DNA of 64,000 nt from assembly GCF_000150275.1 (NCBI RefSeq), contig NW_002060944.1:9396704-9460703 (forward strand), read 5' to 3'. Of the stretch, positions 23,745 through 35,570 are shown piece after piece; position 1 is the stretch's first letter; each line of letters begins with the position of its first letter. The notes below the pieces were generated by a model, which was given only the letters and a program-made list of their open reading frames with translations, did no database searches and had not been told where the DNA came from. The translations under genes and the position numbers were made by a program. This DNA is from Trichoplax adhaerens. Lineage: Eukaryota > Placozoa > Uniplacotomia > Trichoplacea > Trichoplacidae.

Positions 23745-24800
23745 CTCATATTTTAAAATTGAGATTAAGCGCACCGCAAGATCCAGTGCAGCATTAATGT
23801 AAGCACGTATAGTAAGCATTTTCTATAGTTTAGTAATTTGGTTCAGTGTTCTATAAAGGAATTTTTAGCTATCACAGTTAAAGTGTAAATGTGCGAATCT
23901 ATTTGTAGCAGTAATAATAATGAACATTATCTGAAATAGTTTTTTAGAATTAAATGATATTTAAGATGCAAATGCTAATCTTAATTTCACTCGCATTTAT
24001 TTTTCTCTATATCAACAAGACTTCAACAATAGTATATGCTATCGTGCAGTAGCCTAACTTTATAAATACTACTACAACGTGAATTTATGTTAAATAATAC
24101 CTACTGAGGCACAGGATTCGGTAAAACGTGAAGTAATATGCCGATCGAAGTTGAAAACAGGCTAAGCTACATGATAATTCCCATTATTGCAGCAAGACCT
24201 ATAATCAATACCATAAGAGTGATAAATTGAGCTCTTTTGCAGTATATTTTCTTCTACTTTGTGAATGGGCAGTAAAATAAATCGATCGATACCTATAAAA
24301 AAGTTAACCATGCTAGCATAAATAAATAAATACTTGCTCGAAATTGAGCTATGTCACATCTTGTACTGGTTGACTATTCATTCTTAATTAAAGTACCGTT
24401 TAAACTGTAAAAATATAGATAGTAACGAGTATAATAAGAATTTGATATCGCGAGAATTAAATATAAGTACAACACAAAAGATTATAAATCAGTAAGTTAA
24501 GAACAGTCAAATGGACGAACTTTTACGCGTAACAAGGAATAGCGACGACGTTCTTGTCTTATTGGAAATAGATTTGCTGCAGACTTCCGTATTGCATAGC
24601 AAAAAAGAAGTAGATTTAGCAGCAATCTGAATAATATGATAAATAAAGCCTCCAGACGTAGAAATCAGCTTCAGGGAAAATGGAATCCTGACTAAAATTA
24701 TGTTTATGTCTATAGAAGAAAGAATAATTGATAAATGTATAGTTAAAACTACGGTACATTCGATAAAAAGAAGGTGGTGAAAAATAAAGTACAGCATTCT
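23745..24800 (-). pseudogene. Degenerate GPCR, array copy 6
   Basis: The sequence is co-linear with the intact receptors: TM7 region near 23780, TM6 near 23900, the ERRF-type loop 3 near 23935, TM5 near 24010, DRF equivalent near 24280, ECL1 near 24390 and TM2 near 24480. Stops and frameshifts occur throughout. The 96-codon frame at 24507-24797 is a by-product of this relic, not a gene. Confidence 0.7.
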
Positions 24801-26094
24801 AACTTTTTATATATTTCCTTAGAATAAAAAATCTTATTTACTACGTAACTATGATTAGACCACGTACATAATTTATTTCAGACTTATTTATCAAGTGTCA
24901 CAAATTCAATAATACATTCTTTTTGCGATAGTCTAATAGTCGTCCTGAATTAGCACCATTTAGCTTAAGAAGTTAATTATAAGTTTTAATTTCTAAATCT
25001 CGCAGCAGCAGCTGGCATTGAAAATACAGAAGCTGTAGTCAAGTACTAAATACATTGGAAGGAGATAAAGTAATTACTTCAGCGACAGAGATGAAAACTA
25101 TCGTATTAAGTGAATTAGTAAAATTTAGCCAACATTGAAGCAGTCAATTTGTTTTGCTGATTACGTATTCATAATTTTTTGTGAGGATATCAAAATCATA
25201 TGTACTAGTACACTTAATACATAATTTGACGATACCAGAAAATTATATCAGGCCATTTTATATCTCTGATCCAAGATTTCCTAGTTGTAATTTACAGTTA
25301 TTAACAATTATTGACACAAAGAATCTTCGCGAACAAAAGCTATTAATATTCTATTCTTTAGGATCGGATACCTCCAACTTAACGGTATTGATATTCCATA
25401 CATGCAAATTCACCAAATACTCTATCGTAGTTAAGATGATGAAAGAACATCTTAAATAAACTACTACTCTAAACCTATTCTAACCTATTGTGTCTACTCG
25501 CAATTATTGTTGTAATTTGAAGTTTTATATAGGATAGCCTGGTAATGTCTACGATACTCGGCATAAGCACATATCGACTGTAATAGCTACCCATAAATGC
25601 AAAAAGTAAATAAATCTATATGATCAACATAATCGTCTATATTAATTTACCTTACTAGCTCGATTGTTTAATGTCGTAAAAAGTTCAACTCGATCACAGG
25701 TACAAAATTCGCATATTGAATTTTTGAAGGATATTAATACAATAGCATTATCCAATATACCGGGCATACATAATAAATATAATTATAATTCATAATGAAA
25801 GAGATTATTTTTAAGGAATGATATTCATAACGAAAGACGTTGTCTCGTGATAACTGTTAACTCATGGTATACATTTAATCAAGATAATCGTTTATTGAAA
25901 CACTATATATCTATTCGAGTAAATTATTTACACTTTGCGCGTTATTTAATTAATATAAGTCTGCAAATTAGTTTCTATCTGATAGTGATATTAACGCTAC
26001 TTATAGAACTTGATAGAAGTAAAGTAAAGGGGCTGAAAGTCTAAGACAAGAAAGAAAATGTTAAATATGCTTCTACGCAACATTGCCAGGCATA
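24801..26094. other. No gene recognised
   Basis: Open frames of 92 codons (25181-25459) and 65 codons (25847-26044) are present on the plus strand. They have no start context, domain, signal peptide or splice pattern that I can support. Confidence 0.4.
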
Positions 26095-26560
26095 TTCTGA
26101 TATTTCAACAGTGATATCAAGTTCATTAATTCCTCCTATTGAATATATAATAAAAATATTGCACCTTAAGAATCTTGATAAATAACAATAACAAATGTAA
26201 ATAGAATTTAAAACCGTCTATCATATGCAGATGATAACTGAAAACCAAATATTAATCTTAGCATCGTTAGCCTCCATATCACGACGATATATACTATCGC
26301 ATTAATAGCATACCAGAAGTTATACATTGCAACCTAATCGAAAAAATCCAATTATAGTGAGGAATAACCTCAGGTCAAAATCTCTATATATATTTCTATA
26401 AAAATCGATAAAATGTGGCTATCACTTATGAACGTAGGCAAAGCAAAGAGCAACCACTGTTGTCGTTAGAGCTAAGTTTAAAACTCGTAAGACGATGGAT
26501 TTCACAGTGTGTATAATAAAAACTAATTCAACGACAAGGAAGCGTAAAGAAAATTCTATA
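26095..26560 (-). pseudogene. Highly decayed GPCR fragment, array copy 7
   Basis: Only the loop 3 to TM4 part of the receptor can still be recognised: an equivalent of the FERRF/SQLSS loop near 26215-26245, TM5 near 26280-26330, and the ECL2 stretch with AAATCGATAAA near 26402. Both ends are lost. It is the most decayed of the three relics between 21.9 and 26.6 kb. Confidence 0.55.
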
Positions 26561-29044
26561 AGCAAACTACTAGCTTAAACGCTTTTCTACTAACCGCACT
26601 TTACATCCTGCTACGTATAATAGTTGGAATTTTAATACGCACGTTCCGCTATTATTTTCGTTGTTCAAGCGTATAATACAAGACATTGGCCTAATGATGG
26701 TTGCTAGTTTGTAATCACGCCATAGTTCTGATATCTGTTATTCATAATTATACACATGTAATTACTTTGCCCTATGAGTCAATAACTAGCAAGTTCGGAT
26801 GATTTATTTAAAATAGTAAATTAATTTTTATGATTTTTATCTTTTATTTAAATAATAATTTGTGCCTTCTGCTTGTTGTGATTTAAATGAGAGCATTTTA
26901 AATTAATTATAATTTTTCGAAGAAAGAATTGCATTGCTTAATTAAGTAAGTTGTACGGTATAAAGATGAAATAAGATAATATAGGCTAATGTTTTATAAG
27001 CTGACTTCTATACATGATAAAATGCATCAGATATGCCGTACTGGCGCACAATATGATCACTGAAATTGAACACTCTAACCATATTTGCATGAAACATATT
27101 CATCAGATGCATTTGATTTACCCTTTTAAAATACTGCCTTAGCTACAACTAGAATTCTTTGAAAATTCTCGTTGCAAATTGAGTTAATTCTTATTCTGTG
27201 AGATGCAGCGCTTGCTAGTTCTTTTAGATACTAAAAAATTTTCCTTACATGTAGGTTATAAATTCACTTGCAGCATGATCCCAATAGTCATCTTTTACAA
27301 TGTCATACTGGCTTACTTCCTTAGACGGCCACTTTTTACTTTGTATTAAGTCCGAGGGAATCCGAGCCGGTATAGTTCTAAAATTCCAATGTGATCCTTA
27401 TCCAATCTGTTGTTGATGGTACTAATCTCTAGTGCATTCTCTATATTTTTTTAGCACAACCGACAAATATGCGATATGAATGCTTTAATTTCATATAATA
27501 TGCAATTTGAAGTAGGCTCGTATACACCCATTAAGTACATGGAATATTTATTTTCAAAATAGCATAATAACTATTAAGAAGGGTCACAATCAAGGATTGG
27601 GACACAATGCGATCATTCAAATAGGTATTCATTACCCTCGTCGATCTAAGAAGCTTATTAGTAACTTGGTATAAAGTAAAATTGCTTTTCTAATAAATAT
27701 AACTGTTTCTGTACTGATATAATTTGTACTAGTCTACCTTTAATCCCACAGACAATTTTTACATCAACCTGTATATTCTATTCTGCATTACTATCAGATA
27801 TTTTAGCTCAATCTCAGCATCATTCATCTAATCGGCTTCTGAAATCACATTTTATCTATCAATAATCCCTTTTAAAGAGATTTTTCTTCATGATTTCATG
27901 AATAAATTAGTTAACATTACAAATAATAATAACAAGTAAATAGCACTTTCGAAAAATCCGATAATAAACACAATAACTGTATATTAATGGCTATTTTATA
28001 AGCAGTCATAATAGTTAGCATGTTTTGATAATTATTAATAAATCTATGCACAGAAAATGCTTCTATTACTCAACTAATTAATAAATTTTACACTTTTAGT
28101 TTGCTATGTTCGTAAGACGTTAGTAAAGAAGAAAAAATTTATCCCCGTTGCTTATTTTTGCCTCATTTATAAAAAAAATTATCAAAATGAACAGCGATCT
28201 AATAGCATAATAGGATAAATTCTGATTTAATTTTTCGATCCTAACATTTTGATGTTATTTTGCCCCATGCATAAATGAACCGCAGTGATGGTAAACAAAA
28301 TTTTACTTACTGTAAGATGCATATACATATGCGTAAGGTTATTTCACATAAATACCAAGGTAGATTTTAAATCATGGAATGGCGATCGAAAACTGCCTTG
28401 GTAATCATATTATGAATCTATAACTAGCAGTTTGTCATATTAACAACTTATACATATTTCCAGATTCATTTTAAATGTAACTATTAATTTAATAAGAAAC
28501 GATGACGTTACTGCTTTTCAGAACGAACTGACGAAATTCAAACAATGAATAAACTCACCTCTAAATTTAGCCAAAACATGCCTAATATTGCACTATAAAA
28601 ATACTGAGATTTGCCGAATAGTTAGCTAGTATTAATAGTGCTTTTACTTTGGCAATCTTTAAAGATACTTTTAGTCATCTATTAAAGTTCAACTAGTCAG
28701 CAAATTTCCTTTCAACAATATAACCGTGTAAGTATAATACAAGGATTATTCAATACAAAGGGCTTCGAAAACGGTAACGTTATACTTATTCGAATCAAAT
28801 TTGATTTTATTATTATCTTATGTCTAAATTTACTTTAATAAACTTGCTGAAATTGTATAATTCTGTTAACTTACGAAACACTTAGGCAAGTTAGGTAAAT
28901 TGTGATAGTGTATTTACGAAATATTCGGACAAGTTAGTTGTACTTTCATCATAAGAACTAATCTACGTTTCATTAATCACATGTTTGCTTAATTTATGTC
29001 TGTAACTAACACTGCGAGCGTGTTCATTTGAAATCTTAGCGCGA
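26561..29044. repeat. 3' flank of the 29-30 kb GPCR
   Basis: From about 27180 to 27560 this matches the array 3' flank (compare 1040-1420 and 15080-15470). From about 28600 to 29040 it matches the segment next to the receptor stop. In between, about 27575-28095 has no counterpart in units 3 and 4, but no target-site duplication could be found. No gene is seen. Confidence 0.5.
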
Positions 29045-30145
29045 TTAAACCTCTGTAATTACTATATTTTCATTTTGGCTAAATTTTGTTTCACTAGAAA
29101 CAATCGGAATAACTTTAGGGCGGAGGCAATTTGATATCGGAGATTGACAATGTAGCTGACTTCTAATATCGTGAAATCGAAAGATTAGGTAAATCAAAGG
29201 ATCAAGTACTGAATTAGAATAAGGAAGTAAAGTAATTATTTTTTGAAATTTAGATATTTGGGTTGGTGTTCCATTTACGAAACTAACCGCTGCCGAAGTC
29301 GAAATGAAAAAAAAAGCAAATATATTTGTCGAGGCAATGAGAATGAGCACTACCTGAAATCGTCTTTCAAATGTAGACGATAATTGAGATCTAAATATTA
29401 ATCTTGACTTTCTTAGTTTCCATATTATTCCCGTATACAAGCCAGCCGTAGTAGAGTAGGCGAGAATATAATAACCTAGACAGCTAAATGCCACTATGGA
29501 ATGAATTGATGTCAAATAATATTCGCCAAGACATAAATTACGATAAAACTCAAAATAGTACGCAGACCTAAGGTGAAAGTAAGCGAAATTAAAGATGATA
29601 GTTCCGACTGACATAGTAACTCCTAATATCCATGATATTGTAGTTATAATTTTGGCTCTTTTTACTGTCAATTTCCAATTGCTATGTGGATAGGTAGTTA
29701 AAATAAAGCGATCAATCCCAATACATAAAGTTAGTGTTGCTGCCATGAATAAATTCAAGTTTGCTAGAAACTGTGCTATGCCGCATGTTACGCTAATTGA
29801 CCATGCATTCTTTATTAACGAAAAATTAGCACTTGAACCATGGATGTGTTGATAGTAGTGAGTATAAAAAGAGTCCGATATGATGAGTATAAAAATATAA
29901 ATACAACCCATAAGATCGCAAAGAATTAAGTTAAACAATAACCATACAGAAGGATTTTTATGAGCAATCATTGAATGATGACGGTGTTCTTTATTTCTTA
30001 CTAAAAATTTATAAGTAATTGATTCCCATATCGTGTAGCTGATAAGAAATAGATTTAACGGCAATCCAATCAAAGCGATACACCATGCTATCGGACGCAT
30101 TACATCAACCTCAAGGAAGACAGAATATCGGCTGAAATTACCCAT
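29045..30145 (-). CDS. Class A-like GPCR, array copy 8 (intact)
   Basis: Single-exon receptor of 366 residues starting MGNFSRYSVF. It keeps Asp in TM2 (LILCDLMG), the cysteine pair, DRF, the FERRF loop 3 and DPLIY in TM7, where the preceding residues are NSVL rather than NAAL. It ends VITEV, again a class I PDZ-type terminus. It is separated from the other intact copies by three decayed relics, yet has no lesion, which argues for selection. The ATG at 30145 is the first in frame and aligns with the family start. Confidence 0.9.
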   Translation of the reverse strand: MGNFSRYSVFLEVDVMRPIAWCIALIGLPLNLFLISYTIWESITYKFLVRNKEHRHHSMIAHKNPSVWLLFNLILCDLMGCIYIFILIISDSFYTHYYQHIHGSSANFSLIKNAWSISVTCGIAQFLANLNLFMAATLTLCIGIDRFILTTYPHSNWKLTVKRAKIITTISWILGVTMSVGTIIFNFAYFHLRSAYYFEFYRNLCLGEYYLTSIHSIVAFSCLGYYILAYSTTAGLYTGIIWKLRKSRLIFRSQLSSTFERRFQVVLILIASTNIFAFFFISTSAAVSFVNGTPTQISKFQKIITLLPYSNSVLDPLIYLIFRFHDIRSQLHCQSPISNCLRPKVIPIVSSETKFSQNENIVITEV

Positions 30146-32880
30146 TTCATTGATTAAGCTTGACTTATATGATCAAAGTATTATTCTATTTATGGTATAG
30201 TGGATGACACAATGTAGGCTAAAATATAGAATAAAATATTGCCAATGTGTAATTTTAATTGTTGAATATTAAGCTTATTAAGAATAAGCGATTAAATGAT
30301 TATAAGGGATATTTTAATAAAGAATCAACGATATAATTTTATTAAAATCTTACTGTATTAATATTTCTTATCAAAACTTTGACACTGTAAAATTAATCAC
30401 TCGTAGAAAGCAAACAAGAAATGAGATATTAGATTAAGTAATAAGGTATAGAGCTTCGATGATAATAAATATCTCAATAGCTAACAACGGAGCGAAATAA
30501 TTTCAAAAAGTCAACCTATTCGCGTCTGGAAGCTCTTATTAAAATTAATATTTAAAAGCACAAGCGATCGTTTATAATGCATATAAAGAAAAAATTCTTG
30601 ACTTGTATTTAGCGAAAAATAGATGTATGGACAATAAGATAGAAGGCAATAATAGGAGGATTAATAGAAACTATTGCTGTCTTAGCTTGATTTATCGATA
30701 ATTTCTAATCTTTTGATGCAGCAGCTTTTGCGTAAATTGTTGATCGCAAAATTTAATACTCAGAATGAGATTAATTTCGAGTATGTAGAAAAAATAGCTC
30801 TTAACGATAGTATTTTTGTGACGAAGGGTTTTCTTATGGGATGAATAGTGTCAACTAAACCTGACAATGAATTGACTTCAGTACGTATGCTATATTTAAT
30901 TTCCTGTCATTTCAATAAGCGATAAACTTGGTAATCAATTTAAAAATGATCCATACTATGTGGTTAAATTCTGTTTAAGCTACTACATTAGTTAATATGC
31001 GACTGTTTATTGGATATTTCTATCCATGTCAATCACTGTAAATTTATACTGTATAGAAAAGCAAAACAAATAATAGCTAGAATACCTGTCGCGAAAATGA
31101 AATTTTATTTGTATTGTATTTGGTTGTATAGCGTACATCTTTACTATAATATTCTCTACATAATCTGTCTTCAGTTCTATTTTTTTATTCATGAATCCTA
31201 ATATTATACCCTTTTCTATCAGCGTGGTACACTAAGCCGTTAAATTATAGTGCCTATAACCTATCACGTGAATTAGCTTGTGAATCAGGTTAACGAAAGT
31301 CCCAAGTTAGTACAAAGATCTTCTAGTTTACTCCTTTCTACGCAAATCACTTAATGACGCTATTTTTGCTGATAATTTCCAAATATTACGTAACTTGCAG
31401 TGCTTTGCATATTATTATAAAGCGGAAGAATATTATGTGCCAGAAAGGTTGCTACAAGAGCCCGTTTCTAAGCAATGTATTAAATACTTGTTTTAATAAA
31501 TTTACCCCTCAAAAGTGAATAGTAAGATAGTAGTGCCTTTTCCGCTATAAACAGGAAAAAATTTCTCAAAGTCTTATTTAAATTTAGTGAAGTTAAAAAT
31601 ATTTTTGTTTGCATTGATCATTAAAGTAGTAATAACCTTCTATTTTATTGTTCACATTCAGATACTATAAACTATCGATTATTAACTCTTCATTAAACTC
31701 CGATTTGCCTAATTTAGTCTAAGACAGAAGAGTACGGTACTGTGATAGCTACAGCTATATGGCGACTAGAAAAAGCTAAAATGAGTTTGCTGTAGACAAA
31801 TGTTAAGAAAGCAATGTGACACACGAAACTCGTAGTTTTAAATATTAGATTACAATCTACGGTTGATAATACAGTAAAGATGACTCTCGTTACCCATCTC
31901 TTCAAATATAGTTTGTCTAAAGGAATTATTATGTCTTAAACTAAATTCTTTATGGATACGGATTAAGATTTTTAAAAATATTTACCTAAATAAAAAATTA
32001 AGCTATTAAACTAGAATTGGATTACAAATAAGCAAACGACAATTTATAGTTTTGACATTTATTTGCAACTAGAATTTTTCGAAGCCAGTACTAAACATGA
32101 TTAGTAATCTGATTGCAAGTAGTCCAATAAAAAATGGTGCCTCAGTAATTTATTTGGCTTAATTTATTATTATGCAAGCCAAAATCAACATTTGTAAACA
32201 CAGCTATCCGTAAACGTAATAAATAAATCTATAACAATTGCAGCCTACTTTCAGTTGGCCAACAATGCCAGTTTATAGATTGCTATGAAAGAATGAGATT
32301 ATCTACTTAATCATAGATAGAGAATTACGATAATCAATTATTTCAATAGCAGCTAACAATGCAACACATTCTATCCTGATAATAACCATTGTTGTTAAAT
32401 TCCCATCTTGTTGGTTTATTATTTTCGATAGCCAGACTAAATCACTAGATACAACTTTAATTTCCTAATTATAGTAAATTTTAGAGAATCTATTGTATTA
32501 AAAATTAGGAATACCATAACAGCAAATTTTTAACATCCTGTTCAGCCCCTTACAGTAAATAACTTTTAAAATTTAATTAAAATAAATTAGTTTTGTGATT
32601 TCTATCTTATAATCGAATAGCCGATTTAAGAAAAATTCATTAGTCCTATCGGTCGACCTTGATAAAAGTTAAACTAGATTTACGTAGCACATAAAAAGTA
32701 GTACAGTTCGGTAGTAAAGTAGTTCAAGTTAATTTCAAGTGGGGGAATATCAAGAAAACTTAAGATATTGTACGTAATTTTTTTGATAATTTGGTTTGTT
32801 TGAGGCAGTAATCTGGCCTTTATTGTAATTCTTTTAAAGTTACTTAAAATTTAAATAAACTGGCATTTTCCTCTATTTTA
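30146..32880. repeat. 5' flank of copy 8 and duplicated block
   Basis: Non-coding. The part to about 31500 resembles the 5' flanks of the other receptors. About 31640-32700 matches 19900-21350, with the LTR of that block absent. Overlapping frames of 61-63 codons on both strands near 31010-31200 are chance. Beyond 32700 the similarity fades. Confidence 0.5.
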
Positions 32881-34944
32881 GCGAAAAATTGCAAAGTGGC
32901 TATTCGTTTTTAGTAAAGTTAATGCTTTTCTCATTTTTATTTCTGCTATTGAAAGATGTAGAGTTATATTGCTCACGCCTAAAAGCAGGAATATCGAAAA
33001 GAAATTATTCCGATATAAATTACTGACCAAGTAATGCAAAAGCAATTTATTTAGTATGCATGCATCTTTGAAACACAAATGAAATATGGACGGAAATGAG
33101 ATCGAAATTAACCTTGAATTATTTATACTTTAAAAATAAAAATATTAACCATTTATTACGATCGAAAGTTCCTGCATCATCACTAACAATATTGACTGTA
33201 GATTAATTGTCAAATTATGTTTTCGACTTTTCACGTGTAACTTTGTTTGCTATTATTTCTTCACTATTGCGTCATACTTTTTACTGTAACTTCATTTTAA
33301 ACTTCATGTAAACATGAAAGTCTGCGGGTCAATTTCATTAAGCCTTCATAAAGGGGCAAACAAGAGTTTGAAATATAAGTAATCTTATATTACGAGCATA
33401 ATTGAAAAGAGTAAACCCCATTATCTTAAGTATAGAATTAGAAGCAATATTATTGAAATTTAAGTTATTATCAAGTTGCCAATTTTCATTACTCGAATGA
33501 AATAATATGCAATATCTTTTTATCGGCGTTGCATCGTAATATTTCAAGCACTCCAATTATAGCTTTTCTATCCTGTCAGTCTGAAGATTTTACGACCTTA
33601 ACTTAGACTCGAGTTGAAAGATATCAAATTGCAGTTTATGCCACGGTACAGATTAAATGATGGCTATAAATAGGATTTTAACGAAATAGACCTGCATCAT
33701 CCGATCCTTCCGGAGCGTATAATCTGTTCTATAATTATAATTTCAAAAATTTCTATAATTTCTTTATCTCTTGACAGCTCCGATTAATCCATATCTATTT
33801 GCAGATTAAATGGGTAAAGTTCAAATCCATTGAGTAGCAACACAATATTAGAATAATGATGCAATCGATATAAGCATTCAATAACATAAGTAAGTTAACC
33901 ATCCTTAAAAGTGTAATTTACTTTCATTCATCATAGGTGATCTAATGACATACATATATTTATTGCTACACTCACGGATTTTTAAATTTAATTATAATTA
34001 TTATTAAGTAGGGAACCATAGCCACTATTTCTCAATTAGAAGTCGCTTCGATATAAATACATCGCTCTAGACACTACTTAAATCGTTTGTCTCGCAATAA
34101 CCTTGGTGACTCAACAATTATCCAAAGTAAAACTAGCGTTTACTTTCTTAACCTCTCATCAAGCATCTCTAATGCACCTTACTTAATATAAGACCTTAGC
34201 CACAGTCAAACACAAACTTCAAATCTAGTTAAATTATTATATTAAAGAGGTAACGTACTCTGCTAAGTAACTCCAAATGTAACTTATTATTAATTACTTT
34301 AGTAGCTGGCTTATATGCCTTTGTACTGCTATTTACAGATTTTCGTGCAAGGAAATATTAATGAACAACTTAATAAATAAGTTACTTGACCATATAGCAA
34401 TTGTTCCAGTAATTATAATTATTAACCGTGAAGGAAAAAACGCAACATGCTGCTTTCAATGTCATTTGCAGAATGAATTTTATTGCTTACCACTGATTTC
34501 ACAACATACGATCACTTTATTAGCCTGCTGCAACTTCCTCTATAGAAGGCCTATTCATAGATAAACTACAACGACATGGCCAATATTAACCATAGATTTC
34601 ACAAAATATTATTCTGGTGATAGGTTTACTACATAACTTGTCAGAGAAGGTGTCTTACTCATAGAAAAATAAATTTTACCTTCGTTTTTATTGAAGAATT
34701 TAATCATTTCAGTATTACCCAATATATTTATTTAAAGACTGATATTGATAATTTCTATTAATCTAATTCTTTATTGGAAGATGTTGTACCTTTCCTTAAT
34801 TTTCCTGCTGAGTTATCATTTGCGGTATATAGATTGCGGCCAATATCCGAAATTAAGGTATCATGAGGGAAGAAATTGCGATAAAAATGAAAGCAACTCA
34901 ACGTATAAGTCTTTGATTGTGGTTTTCATCATATGTAGTCACAA
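32881..34944. other. No gene recognised
   Basis: Scattered frames of 66-72 codons occur on both strands with no domain, splice pattern or repetition. A further receptor relic could be expected here from the array order, but I cannot recognise one. Confidence 0.4.
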
Positions 34945-35570
34945 CAGAGGTTGATGGTCAGTAGTATTTGCAAAGGGACGTCCTTCCAGATACATTCGGA
35001 AAGTTCTTATTTCCCAAATCACTGCTAGCCACTCTTTCTCTACCGTAGAATAATTCTTTTCGGCTTCAGTTATTTCCTACTAGCTTAGACCACAGGGTGT
35101 TACCATGGTGTGATTGCGTTAATACTGCATCAATGCCTAGATTTGAAGCATCGGTTTGTAAAGCAATTGGTAACTCTTCGCCGATGACCCATAATATTGG
35201 CGCTTTTACTAAATGTTGTTTTAATAATCTAAAGGCTTTATCGCAGTCTTTTGACCAGTTTACCTTGTTAGATTCTTTCTTAAAGATTTGGCGTATCAAA
35301 GGTTCGGTTATCATGGCATAATTAGGGATTAATTTTCGATAATAGCCAGTCAATCCAAGAATGCCCTAAAGTCTCTCTTAATTTTCGGCTGCGAAAATCT
35401 TTCCACTGTTTCTAGTTTGAGCTGTTTCGATCGTGCTATCCCAGAGCCAATCTCGTGCCCGAAGTACGTTACTGTTCCGTCTGCAAACGTACACTAAATC
35501 TACTTAATTATCATGTACGGTGCTTTGCTCCGTAACATACTTACTAATTTTCTTTCTATTTCTTGAACAA
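34945..35570 (-). pseudogene. Ty3/gypsy-type pol remnant (RT end to RNase H)
   Basis: Pieces of a retrotransposon polyprotein lie in order on the minus strand. From 35570 down to about 35510 a stretch resembles the start of an RT domain. It joins directly to an FADGTVTYFGHEIG-like stretch at about 35490-35360, so the catalytic palm is missing. A frame change near 35353 follows, then the GYYRKLIPNYA connection and the TDAS motif of RNase H at 35353-35110. After another break, an EKNYSTVEKEWLA-like segment runs from about 35060 to 34950. At least two frameshifts, one internal deletion and no LTRs nearby make it a dead fragment. Confidence 0.85.

Noticed and set aside
27575-28095. Possible insertion in the 3' flank of copy 8
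   Set aside because: No TG...CA ends or target duplication could be placed and the flanks are diverged, so it is only noted as unmatched sequence.
35097-35321. Plus-strand frame of 74 codons
   Set aside because: It is the antisense of the gypsy RNase H remnant, which explains the sequence.
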